A DNA stretch of 64,000 nt from Arenicola marina (lineage: Eukaryota; Annelida; Polychaeta; Arenicolidae): NCBI GenBank assembly GCA_964019135.1, contig OZ025249.1:11954039-12018038 (forward strand), in the 5' to 3' direction. The notes beneath the pieces were generated by a model, which saw only the letters and a program-made list of their open reading frames with translations, searched no databases and was not told the DNA's origin. Position numbers and translations under genes: made by a program. Of this stretch, positions 12,196 through 24,955 are shown in pieces; within the stretch, counting starts at the first letter, position 1, and each line of letters opens with the position of its first letter.

Positions 12196-12672
12196 GCTCC
12201 ACGTCGTCCCCACCAATATCCACCTCATCTCCACCAATATCCACTTCGTCTTTTTACCGTCTCCGCCAATTTCCACCTCGTTTCTACTTTTAGCACTAAT
12301 CTTGACCTCGTCTCTACCAAAAACCACAAGTCTCGACATCCTCTCTACTTATCTCCGCCAATCTCCATCTCATCTTTACTTATATCCACAAATCGCAACC
12401 TCGCTTTAAATGATCTCAACCAATCTCCACGTCGTCTTTTCCCGTCTCCGCCAATCTCCGCCAATCTCCACTCGTCTCTACATAAAACCATGAAATTTTG
12501 ACCTCGTCTCTACTCATCTCAACCAATCTTCTCTCTAATTATCTCCACCAATCGCCACCTCGCCTCTCTCCACCAATCTCCACCTTGTCGCTTTTCGCCT
12601 CCGCCACTCTCCACCTCGTCTTTCCCATCTCTCCAATATAAAAACATATATCTCTACCTATCTCCATAAATA
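12196..12672. repeat. Degenerate pyrimidine-rich minisatellite
   Basis: Loosely repeated text of the kind ctccaccaatctccacctcg and tctctac, with spacing of roughly 20-50 bp and heavy divergence. The plus strand is almost all C, T and A. It is an old, decayed tandem array. Confidence 0.75.
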
Positions 12673-15060
12673 TCAATCCCTTGTCCAGAATCGATTTCAA
12701 AACTTGTTATGCGGAGATATCGATTTCCCGCTTTGATGTGCACATTTCTCGCACCTCGATAAGTAGTCAAGTTTGTTCTCAAGGCGGAGACTATGTACAT
12801 ATTTGAAGTACTTACTCTTATCGTTTTATATAAGCTGATCACGTGTTCATGATTTAGATATCGACAGAAACACGAGCGATTCTGGCAATAGCTTGGTCTT
12901 CCTATAGCACCAATTAGGCTGATCTTAGGCTCATTTTGAGCGCGGACATAGCCCCCCCCCCCCATTCCCGGAGATGTTATACAACCAAAGCGCCCCCCCC
13001 CCACCACACACACACACCCACACCACACACCACCACCTCCACCACCATTTCCAAAGCCTGGATCCGCTTTTGTTATATACTGTATATCATGTTTAACCCG
13101 TTGCCAGTGGCTCTGGTCGCTCTCTGGTCGGTCTCCCGGCAGAGGGCGTTTCGTTTACAGAATGACGGAGCGGCTGTCGTGACGACATGCTTCATACCCT
13201 CTTCCATCAACTGGAGACCAGCGCCGCACTCCGAGACCCCACCCACCCCACCCAACCCTACCCCACCATCCAGCCTCTAGTGTCGTGGCTGTCATGGTGT
13301 TATCGCATTGAGCATGCTTGTCGATAAAGTACCGTGAACGGGACTGCCATACAGTGTGCAAGAGCGTATCTTAGACACTTATGCTTCTATACTGCATCAA
13401 ATTGACTGCATACCCTCGCCCGTCATGCCGCTATTTATTAAGTCATCGTTTACTCTGCCACTGAATCTAATTACGGCTTGACAGCTCGGGCCTGACATTC
13501 ACGAAGCTCTGCATACGGAGCGACTGCATACCTTTCTGAAATACAATTGATCATGTACGATGGCATCGAGTAGAAAACTTAACCCTCCAGCACCAAAAGA
13601 AATCGGTTCCTCCACTTGTTTGCCACTTCTAAGGGCCTTCTAACAGCTTTGCACTCCCCGGACTTCCACCTGTCAAGCGATTTACAGTCAAGTGTCGGTA
13701 ATGTTTGCTAGAGTTAGATCGACCGGCAAACGTGAAGCACGTACGTAGACAGGGTCTATACGGCCCACAACGGCCGGCCAAGCGGGCACTAATTCCAGCG
13801 GCTAAAGCTCTGATCGATCGCGTGTTTGCTGTTATATTCTCCCATTACCACTATCGATGGGAGTGAGATAGCCGTCGAGACAGTGTCCTATACTAGGGCT
13901 CCCTGTCGGGGTCGGGGGGGGGGGGGGGTGAATCCTGACAGACTTGTAGGCTCAGAGAGAGCGCAAAGACCATATCGCGGGGATCCCGGCTCGGAGACTC
14001 TCCATTCACTGCCCGAGCGGTGGGTGTATACGCGTACACATAAACCTGTAAAAGACCGTCATGGTTTTCTTTGATTTGAATAATACCATATCAGTATAAA
14101 CGGTATAATCCGTTTCGGATATAAGAGGATTCGCTTGGGAGATTTTATCTCTGTTTGCCGGAGATTAGCATATCATGGACGATATTGTTATAATATCAAT
14201 ATCCAAATAGGCTGATGGTCGCCAACCACTGTCACTGTCACGTGTGTGTGCGGCGCCGCCTACCCACGTTCTCCGTCAATGTGCCGCCGTCGCCACGGGC
14301 GCCTCGGTCTGCGAGTGTTTAACCGGAGAGTGAGTAAAAACAGGCTTGGCGCTTCTTTTTGTGAGGAATTTATACACGCACGGCACGCATTGAGTGGCAA
14401 AAGTTCTCCAAACAGTGGGAGAATCAACAGACGGCGATTGTGACCGGCATGGGTGTGTCCTTCTTCGCCTGGCGACGGGGTGAGTCGACAGGAAAGGCAA
14501 ACAAATAAGGCGCCCTCGCTGGCCTTTAGGAAATTATCTTCAATGGAAACTACAGCTGGGTATTTGCAGGTGGCAAAGCGTGCATGGGTGCTATTGAACT
14601 GTGGATAATTGCGGTGACATCACATGAGACTAGCCACGGACGCAAAAGTATATATTCACCTAAGTATAAGTAAGTTATATTGCCTCAGGTTTAACGTTGA
14701 TTCGGATTTCTTGTTCAGGAGATTGCAGAAAAACGTTCGCCCGAATTCTAGCGCCGTGAGTCAATCTAGCACGCATGTTTATACACGTTACTAATAGCTG
14801 TCTAGGATAAATAAGGTGCTCATCAAAAACGCATTTGCTCGTCGAGTAGATGTTGGTTCGGCCTTGGACACTCTCGTATGGTTTCCTGACGGCCGGGCGT
14901 CCGGTAAGCTGGGACATCATTTCTACATCCTGCCTGTGACGCGGACAGTGACGCTATATCCCTGTTATACAGCAGGTGCCATTGTAGCGTCTCTTGAAAA
15001 CGCTAGATATCTGGTATCCTAGCTAAGCCACGTCTCCAAATACCGCAGCGCAACGAGGGT
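12673..15060. other. Non-coding stretch upstream of the LRR gene
   Basis: No exon with coding character. Homopolymer and low-complexity runs occur: C runs at about 12951-12964 and 12992-13001, (CA)n and CCACC-rich sequence at 13001-13045, accccaccc-type repeats at 13235-13275, and a G run at 13914-13928. Confidence 0.4.
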
Positions 15061-15091
15061 AGTTACGTGTAGGTTCTCGCACGCAACGGAC

Positions 15092-15976
15092 ATGGATTTA
15101 CCGCGTTTTGAAGTGGTCGACCAAGCGCGTCTCGCCCGCTTGCGTCTGCGCGTTGAGACCAACGACAAGAACTTCCGGGGAATGAAGAAGTTGAAGATGA
15201 GAGGCATGGATCTGATTCGTTTACCGCGAGAGTTGTTCGTCCTGCATGAACTTCAGGTACTGGACTTGAGTCCCGAGCGCGAGACTTGTCTGCACAATAG
15301 ACTAGCGGAAGTTCCGTCGCAAATCGGAAGGTTGACCAATCTGCAAATCTTAATGCTCGACACCAACGAACTGGCAGAGATACCAGAGGAAATAGCCGAT
15401 TTGTCCTCTTTACAACGATTGTCGCTTAGCAATAATCATATTCAGACTCTCCCGGCTAGCTTCTCGCGCCTCCAGAATCTCACCAGTCTGCATATGACCA
15501 ATAACAAGGTAACGGAGTTTCCCGCGTTGATCTGCGAACTGACGAATTTGGAGTTTCTAGATCTGTGTGACAACGAGATTTCCCGGATACCGGATGAAAT
15601 CAGCCAGCTGACGAACCTCCGAAGTTTACTCCTGTTCCTGAACGTGTTGACTGAATTGCCGGATACTATATGCCAGATCACCACTCTTCGTTGTCTCTGG
15701 GTTGGTCGGAACAAACTCGAGAAGCTTCCCAGGGAGTTCGGGAGGCTTGAGGAGTTGGATTGGGGACGCGTGCACACGGTGTCCAGCGCCCTGGATGGGA
15801 ACCCCCTCCGAGATCCGCCCATCAATGTCTGTAAGCGGGGACCCGGCGCCATTGCCGCTTACTTCTCTCGCAGTCGGACCTCCAGAGACGCCACGGACGC
15901 CGCGGACGCCTCGAAGGTCAAGGTCAAAGAAGGCCAGACGGAGAAGCGACCGATTGGAGCCAGTGGCAGACATTGA
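15092..15976 (+). CDS. Intracellular leucine-rich-repeat protein, single exon, 294 aa
   Basis: A complete open frame from ATG (15092) to TGA, without introns. After a basic N-terminus (about residues 1-30) come about eight 23-residue LRRs of the LxxLPxxIxxLxxLxxLxL type, for example LPRELFVLHELQVLDL, IPEEIADLSSLQRLSLSNN and IPDEISQLTNLRSLLL. The last leads into GNPLRDPPINVCKRG and AIAAYF, an ending typical of the LRRC10/LRRC18/LRRC30 and SHOC2/Erbin type of intracellular LRR protein. The tail is lysine-rich and polar. There is no signal peptide or transmembrane segment, so a cytoplasmic scaffold is likely. Length and the single-exon structure resemble vertebrate LRRC10 and LRRC30, but orthology cannot be settled by eye. 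Confidence 0.85.
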   Translation: MDLPRFEVVDQARLARLRLRVETNDKNFRGMKKLKMRGMDLIRLPRELFVLHELQVLDLSPERETCLHNRLAEVPSQIGRLTNLQILMLDTNELAEIPEEIADLSSLQRLSLSNNHIQTLPASFSRLQNLTSLHMTNNKVTEFPALICELTNLEFLDLCDNEISRIPDEISQLTNLRSLLLFLNVLTELPDTICQITTLRCLWVGRNKLEKLPREFGRLEELDWGRVHTVSSALDGNPLRDPPINVCKRGPGAIAAYFSRSRTSRDATDAADASKVKVKEGQTEKRPIGASGRH

Positions 15977-16050
15977 GATTATTGCTATATGTGGTGGTAA
16001 GTGTAGTATTTCTATTACCTACATGCGCGTGTTAATCTATTAATGTGAAA

Positions 16051-16373
16051 GGGGGGGGGGGGGGGGGGTGCAAGCGGGTCTCGTGTTCCCAGATCACGAA
16101 GGATAAATTTCTATATTCCCAGGTCACGATAAATTCAAAGCAAAACTCTCCGCATGCAATGGAAGGGCGGATACACGATTCTAAATTGACGATTGCCCGA
16201 TTCACGGTTATTTAATATTAAAATTCCCAGTTCACGATTAATAAAAATTCCTGATCACGGCGGTCGGCTAATACCCCATTCATAGTTCAGTAAGAATTAC
16301 TTTCCTCTTCCGAGTTCACGGCCAAATGAAAAGCCCAATCCCGAGAAACGCCAATACCCCCCCCCCCCCCCCC
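16051..16373 (+). repeat. Dispersed G/C-tract-bounded repeat, copy B
   Basis: The clearest copy. An 18-base G run opens it, then tcgtgttcccagatcacgaa-type text, cggatacacgattctaaatt, attcacggttatttaatatt, cacggcggtcggctaatacc and aatcccgagaaacg, and a C run of about 16 bases closes it. Length is about 320 bp. It lies just 3' of the LRR gene. Confidence 0.88.
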
Positions 16374-18090
16374 GGGGAATACCTCCCTGGAAGAAAATGT
16401 AGGAATGGTCGTGTTTGAGTGCGCCTCCCTCTTACTCCCGAGAGCCCTTCAACGCCAAATTTGTTAAATAAAATCGCAGTTTTTTTCTCATTTCTTGCAC
16501 AACTAAAATGTGTATGTTTATATGCATCACTTGGCCTTAAAGTGGCGTAGGTTAAATATTGTTAATTAAATGTTATGGTAGGCATAATCCCCTTTTAAGA
16601 ATACGAACTACGAACGCCTTTATCTTGATTCGTAATAAACAGGGCATTAAATCAGCAGTACCTGCTATTCTCACTGCGCCCTACAGAAGAAACAACGAAA
16701 ACATATTAAACCACCGACAACAATGGTATTGGCTTAGGTGCGTTTTGCAAAACGATTTTTTAGTCCTTACGCATGCGTACCGACACCTTTACCAGGTCCA
16801 CAAAGGAAACGCTCAAAGACAGTTTTAAGAGCCAAACAGTGCCATAACGATATTATTTACCCCCGTGAATTTTTCATCACTGCCGACAACGTGAAGTATA
16901 TATTTCCTTTCCTTCAATATTGCAAAACGAGTCGTACTTATTATGCAATGTTTACGCAGTTGTCTTGGCGATGACTGTCAACGCAACTTAAATATCGCCG
17001 CTCCACTGTCCATGTGCTATTGTGGCACCGATGAATAAGCCTTTACTAATGCATGTGTCTTTCTATATGTTCGTTGGAGATGCACAAGCAAGGATTTTTC
17101 ACCAATGGAGCCTTCGTGGCATACCTTCTAAAAAATTCAATGAGAGGGCTACTTATATAAAAGCCTCGCTGGCGCTTTGTCATGCTGTTTACTGCTAATA
17201 TGAAAACCCACTTCCCTAGCCACGCTTCCCTTGGCAACTTTCACCCATAGGGATCTCTAACCCCGAGGCGCTGGCTGGTTGTCAGGACGATAGATATGTT
17301 TGATATTTACATACCACCAACGTGATGTACGACTCCCTGAATATCAGATAAGGACCATTTCATTCAAAAGGAAGGGGGGGGGGGGGAGGGGTAAGAACTA
17401 TTTGTAATTGTCCTTGCCTGTCCAAGCCTAGAATTATATGAATGAAGAAAAAATTAATGATCGCCCCCAAGAGGCCACATTTGAAACAAGCCGGCAAAAA
17501 TAATGGTCGCGGGATCAAAAGATAGGCCTACATCATATCACATTCGTCAAAGAATTTACAGAAAAAGTCCCTTAATTGCCATTGTGGGGTCGCTGCGATA
17601 GACCCCCGACCCTCCCACCCCCTTTTAATGATATGGCTCCCTCTCACGCCTCCAGTCCGAGCGCACAGATTGTATCGAGGCGATCAATATAATTATATTG
17701 CTTCCTGATGCATGCGTATTCAGATTTATTAGTCCTATTCATGAAGTTTATTAGCCAATCTGATCTTCAGACTTTAAAGCCCTTAGCCAAACGTACCGCC
17801 ACCTGCTGCGCGCCGTTTAACACAATACTGCAAGCTTGTCAATAAATTACCATATATTGATAGCCTCATCGGACAATTTCGTGCGTCTGGGCATTCCCAT
17901 CAATTATATCAGACTCGGGTGCCGGAGAGCGGATGCCAACGAGTTAAAACTCTCTTGTCTTGAACGTCCGATCCGCGACGCCGACGCCGTGTATGGGCCC
18001 ACTCCAGCGGTCCAATATGTGAACGTTTTACCTGCGAGGCTGCTTCCATTGCGAACGACGTACATGAACATGAATCTGCAAGTCACACAT
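16374..18090. other. Non-coding stretch
   Basis: No supported gene. AT-rich, with a G run at about 17374-17387. Confidence 0.4.
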
Positions 18091-18093
18091 TCG

Positions 18094-18353
18094 GGGGGGG
18101 GGGGTAATTCCGTTCCTCCTGAATGGACTTTTGATATTTCACACTGGACTGGGAATGAGGAAAATAATTCGTATTAGCTGATCGCCGTTATCAACGATCT
18201 TCATTTATCGTGAAGTGGAAATTTTAATAAATAACCGTGATTCTGGAAATCGTCAATTTAGTATCATGTATCCGCCCTTCCTTTGTATGCGGGGAGTTTT
18301 GACCTGGGGAAAAAAGAGATTTATTTCGTTTGTGATCCGGGAACACGACGCCA
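18094..18353 (-). repeat. Dispersed G/C-tract-bounded repeat, copy C (inverted)
   Basis: The reverse complement reads gtcgtgttcccggatcac, then ggcggatacatgatactaaa, cacggttatttattaaaa, gcggatcagctaatac-like text and a terminal C run (G run at 18094-18103 on the plus strand). It is more diverged than copy B and lacks the opening G tract. Confidence 0.78.
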
Positions 18354-19600
18354 CTTGGTGGTTGATGGGTAGTATGAAGATTTGTATCCAAGATTTCTAC
18401 AGACAGTAATATAGGAATACAGTACTGATATGTTTTACTAGACGCTTGCTGAATGTGTGACGTCAGTAAAGAGAGAAGGACCCGCCCATACTTAAAGCGG
18501 GTGTCCAACCTAAATTAATCGCGATCTTCACCGAAAGATTACATCTTAAAGTTAAATTGGCGAGTGTTAACGCTTCGTTTCGGCCGACTGGTAAGGAGAA
18601 AAAAATTAAGGCAACCCGCCCCCAGCAATGTCGAGCAGAGCGCCATTTTGCCGGTAGCAGTGACGCGTATTGTGACTATTCATGTGGTACCGCCTTATGT
18701 TATCACTCGCGGAGAGAGAGATCAGGGCCGCTATTTACAGATAAACAGCGGCAGTTCCCAGGCGCGCAGTAGAACATGATCTTAGTGTTTTATGGAAATG
18801 TACCATCCAAACAAATTGATATACGTCTTGCGACGATTGACTCCGCAACAATGCCATGATTTGAGTTAGAATCGCAGCTCTTTATATTAGCGATGATCAC
18901 GCGCTCTTCTGTGGCTCACACAATAGGCGAAATTTCCAGTTTGAATAAATTAGAGTATCGCCTCCTGATTGGTCAATCGCGGACACACCTCCAAAAAGGG
19001 CTGCCGCCTGGGTAGGAGGCGAAATCGAGCCCGGCAGTCACTTCTAAATTTTATTGTGAGCTATAGATAGAACGAAAAATTCTGTAATCTGGAGGATAGA
19101 TAATTGGGTATTATATGAATCGGTAAAGCAGCGTTAGAGGCCAGGCTGGCGGTTCCCTTTAATGAACCATATAGAATTTCATCAAATGACCTTGATGTTT
19201 ACAAGACCAAGGGAGGGTGGCGGGTGGAGGCCTGTTTTAATATTACAATACTAAGAATCGTCTTCACATTTTCTACGTTTTATTTTTATACAGTAAGTTA
19301 TTTTTTATACAGAAATACCCCCGAAGGTGACCAGATCTCATGGGCCGGAAATATGATCCAAGAAAGCACGTTTCCACCCTAAACCCTATTTTAGCACCGG
19401 ACTTATGGTGATAAATGACGTAAAATGCGAAGGCCTCTTCCGTGACTGAAATTTGTTTCTGACGTTCGTCTGTATATATAACACTAACCATCTAACGTCG
19501 AACATATATCTTGCATGTTATCAACCATCTCACATATTCAACCGGATTAGTTCATTCTTCACCGGCAAATGAAAAGAAATCTGCCCAAAGGCCTATATTT
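18354..19600. other. Non-coding stretch
   Basis: No exon, repeat or RNA gene that I can support. Confidence 0.4.
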
Positions 19601-19731
19601 TGTCACCCGGCATGTTTTTTCCTCTTTTGTCTTGCAGAATGGCACAACGCTGTCTAATGGACTACGCAATCGATGCTGAGAGGAAGAGGCTGGTTACGTC
19701 TACACCCAGACAAGCTACCTAGGTCGCCATG

Positions 19732-20031
19732 CTATTTAAGATCCAGCATGATGGGTTGGCTCTCGTAGGCGTTAACGGTAACAATCCAGACGCCAGACGA
19801 ATCCATACACACCGTGGTGAAAGGATGTCCTGCATCGGGTGGGGCATAAGGACCAAGATCCATGATCCCGGGTGGCAATAATACCTGGGAAGCGCTCGGC
19901 TGCCCATCGCGGATATACATTGCAGTACAAGATGCGAGCGACCGAGACCGAGGCGTTGTTAAATGCATCGCAGCGGTGGATGAACGCTTTTCCGTGCATA
20001 TGAAGCATGTTGTATCGATCGAATACGTCAT
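19732..20031 (-). pseudogene. Possible NHL/beta-propeller-like coding fragment
   Basis: An open frame of about 100 codons on the minus strand contains GHPFTTVCMDSSGVWIVTVN, reminiscent of one blade of an NHL propeller (PxGVxxDxxGxIxVxD) as in TRIM-NHL proteins. There is no start context, no second blade and no convincing donor. On the plus strand a strong acceptor (tcttttgtcttgcag, about 19625-19637) precedes only a short open frame. This may be an exon fragment, a decayed gene or chance. Confidence 0.22.
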
Positions 20032-20924
20032 GCTTCACTGTCACTGTTTTCAGACGCTTCTGTAATGCGCATATCCGCAATAGACAACCGTCAATCCGGG
20101 TTCAGGTGGGGAGAGTGGGGGAGAGAGAAGTAAGCGCGAGTACACCAGAGCCTATCCTAATATTTATATCCAGTTGATTTTCCATTTCTTCGGCAGTCCC
20201 ACCTAATTTTCGAATTTAGTGAACCCGAAAACCACTGCTGGTATTGTCCGCCATATTGGAAACATTTCATGCTTTTACCACAAGATGCACAATTCAACCG
20301 TATATTGTCGTTTATCCGCTGGATTATATATACCTGGGGGCGGGGGGCATTGACCGCACGTGTAACCCTGGATTCACGCCTGGTTAAATTAGTACTTCAT
20401 GTAAAGTGTTATTTACAAACGTACTAACCCTATTTATTGTTCTGTGATTAAACCTATGAAAACCACATGACGTGTGTCCTTTTATATATCTTTTTTAAAT
20501 ATATTCTTTTTATATCGATCTTACTAATCATACTCGTTATCCTGATACATGGAAATCATACATCGGACGCGTTGCAGTCTAATTTGTAGATCATTTCAAG
20601 AAAGAACTACACAATTAAGTGCACAGACCAACATGAAACCAGTGCTGCAACAAATACGAAAAAAAATCAAGACAAGATCAATTTGATTTAACGTCGGTAC
20701 AACTGAAGAGGTAACATAAGCGCTTGCTCTATTAACGAACCCTGACAAGCGGATAAAACGGTATGGATATGCCGATGTACAACAGGTCATAATAATGATC
20801 AACTTTGTGTCGAATTAGAAATTCGAGTTTTTTTAGACAGCTTTAGTGCACACAAGGGCTGAACTGAATTAAACAAAGAACATCCCGGAACGAATAAATA
20901 GGATGAATAGATGCCTTTAATAAG
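20032..20924. other. Non-coding stretch
   Basis: No supported feature. AT-rich with short homopolymers. Confidence 0.4.
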
Positions 20925-20991
20925 TTGCCCGGATTCAAACCTTATGACCTGCGGTCTAGTGCGCTAACGACTACACCAGAGAGCCCCCTTG
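20925..20991 (-). repeat. tRNA-derived SINE fragment
   Basis: On the minus strand it reads ctctctggtgtagtcgttag, cgcactagaccgcaggtc and ggtttgaatccgggc, that is, an A-box-like and a B-box-like segment. It matches the fragment at 63421-63500 over most of its length. The acceptor stem cannot pair, so it is not a working tRNA gene. Confidence 0.6.
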
Positions 20992-21204
20992 AACCACCTA
21001 TTACTTTTGTTATATACTAAAGAACATAAGGCACACATAAGGATCGAGGGCTGTTGTTGAGACTATACATACTGAGTATCTATGAAGAGCAACAACTCGT
21101 CTAAATCATCCACACCTCAACATTTTAATCAGTCAATCATTCTCTTCCCAAACACATCCTTTCAGGGATGTCTGACATCCGTGCAAAGAGGTAGACGGCT
21201 CATG

Positions 21205-23995
21205 TAGCACCTTAGCCCAATCCTCTGTCCCCCACCTTCGCCCATTCCTCTGTCCCCCACCTTCGCCCATTCCTCCGTCCCCCACCTTAGCCCAATCCTC
21301 TGTCCCCCACCTTCGCCCATTCCTCCGTCCCCCACCTTAGCCCAATCCTCTGTCCCCCACCTTCGCCCATTCCCCCGTCCCCCACCTTCGACCAATGCTC
21401 CGTACCCCACTTTGGACCAATCATTCGTCTCTCAACCAATGCTCCGTTTTCCACCTTCGTCCAATCCTCCGTCTCTCACCTTCGACCATGCTCCGTCCCC
21501 CACCTTTGACCATGGTCTGTAGACCCCACCTTCGCCCCATCCTCCGTCCTCCACCTTCACTCAATCCTCCGTCCCCCACCTTCGCCCAATCCTCCGCCCC
21601 CCACGTTCTCCCAATCCTCCGTCCCCCACCTTCGCCCAATCCTCCGTCCCCCATCATCACCCAATGGTTTGTCTCCTACGTTCGCCCAATCCTCCGACCC
21701 CCACATTCACCCAAGCCTCCGTCCCCCACCTTCGCCCAATCCTCCGTCCCCACCTTCGCCCAATCCTCCGTCCCCCACCTTCGCCCAATCCTCCGTCCCC
21801 ATCATTCGCCAAATCTTCGTCCCCCACCTTCGCCCAATCCTCCGTCCCCCACCTTCGCCCAATCCTCCGTCCCCCACCTTCGCCCAATCCTCCGTCCCCC
21901 ACCTTCGCCCAATCCTCCGTCCCCATCATTCGCCCAATCCTTCGTCCCCTACCCTCGCCCAATCCTCCGTCCCCATCATTCGCCCAATCCTCCGTCCCCA
22001 CCTTCGCCCAATCCTCCGTCCCCCACATTCACCCAATCCTCCGTCCCCCACATTCACCCAATCCTCCGTCCCCCACATTCGCCCAATCCTCCGTCCCCCA
22101 CCTTCGCCCAATCCTCCGTCCCCCACATTCACCCAATCCTCCGTCCCCCACATTCACCCAATCCTCCGTCCCCCACCTTCGCCTAATCCTCCGCCCCAAT
22201 CCTCCGTCCCCCACATTCACCCAATCCTCCGTCCCCCACATTCACCCAAGCCTCCGTCCCCCACATTCACCCAAGCCTCCGTCCCCCACATTCACCCAAC
22301 CCTTCGTCCCCCACGTTCGCCCAATCCTCCGTCCCCCACATTCACCCAAGCCTCCGTCCCCCACCTTCGCCCAATCCTCCGTCCCCACCTTCGCCCAATC
22401 CTCCGTCCCCCACCTTCGCCCAATCCTCCGTCCCCATCATTCGCCAAATCCTTCGTCCCCCACCTTCGCCCAATCCTCCGTCCCCCACCTTCGCCCAATC
22501 CTCCGTCCCCCACCTTCGCCCAATCCTCCGTCCCCCACCTTCGCCCAATCCTCCGTCCCCATCATTCGCCCAATCCTTCGTCCCCCACCTTCGCCCAATC
22601 CTCCGTCCCCATGATTCGCCCAATACTCCGTCCCCACCTTCGCCCAATCCTCCGTCCCCCACATTCACCCAATCCTCCGTCCCCCACATTCACCCAATCC
22701 TCCGTCCCCCACATTCGCCCAATCCTCCGTCCCCCACCTTCGCCCAATCCTCCGTCCCCCACATTCACCCAATCCTCCGTCCCCCACATTCACCCAATCC
22801 TCCGTCCCCCACCTTCGCCCAATCCTCCGCCACAATCCTCCGTCCCCCACATTCACCCAATCCTCCGTCCCCCACATTCACCCAATCCTCCGTCCCCCAC
22901 ATTTGCCTTATCCTCCGTCCCCCATCTCTGACCAACCCTTCGTCCCCCACGTTCGCCCAATCCTCAGTCCCCACATTCGCCCAATCCTCCGTCCAATACC
23001 CTCCACCAATCATCCGCCCCCCGACCGTCGACCAATGATTTGTCTTTCACATTGAACCAATCCTCCGTCCCCCAGCTTCGACCAATCCTCCGTCTCTCAA
23101 ATTCCACTAATTCTCAGTCCCCCCACCTTCCACCAATCCTCCATCCTCCACCTTTAATCAATCCTCCGTCCCCCACCTTCACCCAATCTTCTGTCCCCCA
23201 CCTTCGACCAACCCTTCCTCTCCCACCTTCAACCAATCCTCCGGCCCCCCACCTTCCACCAATCCTCCACCTTCGCCCAATCCTCCGTCCCCCACCTTTC
23301 ACCAATCTTGCACATTCCAGAAATCCTCCGTACCAAACCATCCACCAATCCTCCGTCCCCGCCTTCAACCAATCTTCCGTCCCCCACCTTCAACCAATGC
23401 TCCGTCCTCCAACTTCGACCAATCCTCCGTCTCTCCCCTTGGACGAATCCTCCGTCCCCCACATTCGCCCAATCCTCCGTCCCCCACCTTCAGAGTGGTG
23501 ATTGGGCGAATGATGGGGACGGAGGATTGGGCGAAGGTGGGGGACGAAGGGTTGGTCGAAGGTGGGGGACGGAGGATTGGGCGAATATGGGGGACGGAGA
23601 ATTGGGCAAACGTGGGAGACAAACCAATGCTCCGTCCCCACCTTCGCCCAATCCGCCGTCTCCCACCTTCAACCAATGCTCCGTCCCCCACCTTCGCCCA
23701 ATCCTCCGTCCCCCATATTTGCCCAATGCTCCGTCCCCCACCTTCGCCCAATCCTCCTTCCCCCGCCTTCGACCAATTCTCCGTCCCCCACCTTCAACCA
23801 ATGCTCCGTCTCCCACCTTCGACCAATCCTCCGTCCCCCACCTTCGACCAATCCTCCGTCCCCCACCTTCAACTAATGCTCCGTCCCCCACCTTCGACCA
23901 CTCCTCCGTCCCCCACCTTTGCCAAATCCTCCGTCCCCCACCTTTAACCAATTCTCCGTCCCCCACCTTCGCCGATTCCACCGTCCCCGCCTTTT
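21205..23995. repeat. 25-bp minisatellite, 2.8 kb
   Basis: More than 100 units of ccgtcccccaccttcgccca plus atcct, with 24-bp variants lacking one C. Edges are degenerate (cgaccaatgctccgt forms). It carries a higher-order duplication of about 635 bp and one inverted block, described in the findings. Long proline/serine-rich open frames across it are products of the repeat. Confidence 0.96.
23491..23622. repeat. Inverted block inside the 25-bp array
   Basis: Here the plus strand reads gattgggcgaatgatgggga, then cggaggattgggcgaaggtg units, the reverse complement of the surrounding array. About five units are inverted, and normal orientation resumes at about 23623. Confidence 0.93.
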
Positions 23996-24314
23996 ACCCA
24001 AACATCCAGTTTCCCATTCTGCCTTTTGCGATCCATTTCCATTCAATCCGCAGTGTGTTTCATCAATGTACACCTATGCTCAGATAGGACAAGTGATTTT
24101 TATTACCACGAGATATAGAAAGCTACGAGAAATGGCAAAACGTGTACTTGGGGTCTGGGACGGGTAAATAGTGACACGCGACATGGTCATTTTTGAAAAA
24201 TGGACACCCGATCTTGGCAACCAATTCCGCCACCAAAAATTAAAAAATCGATACCGTTTTGCAGTTGTTTCTTGAATATGCGACAATAACACCTACCTTC
24301 CTTTCCCTCTCGTA

Positions 24315-24530
24315 TAGTCCGGTTCCTTTGTCCAAAAGGACTTTCGATATATTACGTCCCATATATTATGCCATCAAAATATCATACCCGTTTATTTTAT
24401 TCAGAAGCAATATAAGAAATATTGGCCAATAATTAAACCATATGATGCGTTAAAACAACAAGAAATAGTCAGAGGCGATCATTCGACGTTTCGTGACATA
24501 AATGTAGGTTCCCCTTTGAATAGCCCCAGG
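24315..24530 (+). repeat. Dispersed repeat, copy 1 (related to 56280-56465)
   Basis: It shares with the second copy the blocks atatattacgccatcaaaat-like, ggccaat/ggccatta, catatgatgcgttaaaaca, agtcaga and cgatcattcgacgtttcgt, and then aatgtagg and ccccttt. A related 3' part (aattaatttacccag) lies at about 25420 here and at 56623 in copy 2, so this copy may be split by about 0.8 kb of other sequence. Confidence 0.65.
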
Positions 24531-24955
24531 TTTGTGGCTGAATTAAGGACGGGCACAAATCTGGCACGGAACTGGCGCTATACACCACTCTGCCAGCAGA
24601 GGGAGCTCGTTCCTCACATTAGGGCTACGGCGTAAGCGTAACGCCCTCTGCCGGGAGATCGGGGCTACACCTTTGAAGAGTTGGTGCGCTGGACGCATGA
24701 GGCGGGCAGTCCTGCTATTTCTCTTGTGCGAGTCCGTTACAAAACATCCCAGGTTACTTTAAAAAAAGTCCTGCATAAAAAGTTTACCCATATCTTATGC
24801 ATTCATGGAAAACTGTTTTCATTTCATGCAATATATCAAATTGAAGGTGCATTATATTCACCTTTTGAATGATACCAATAGTGTGAATTTCGGTCGAATT
24901 TGTGGTCAATCAGGAAATGTTGAAGGACACTGGGGTGCTTCGTGACAAGGGCCGA

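Noticed and set aside
21395-24087. Proline/serine-rich frames in the 25-bp array
   Set aside because: Tandem repeat translation, multiple overlapping frames.
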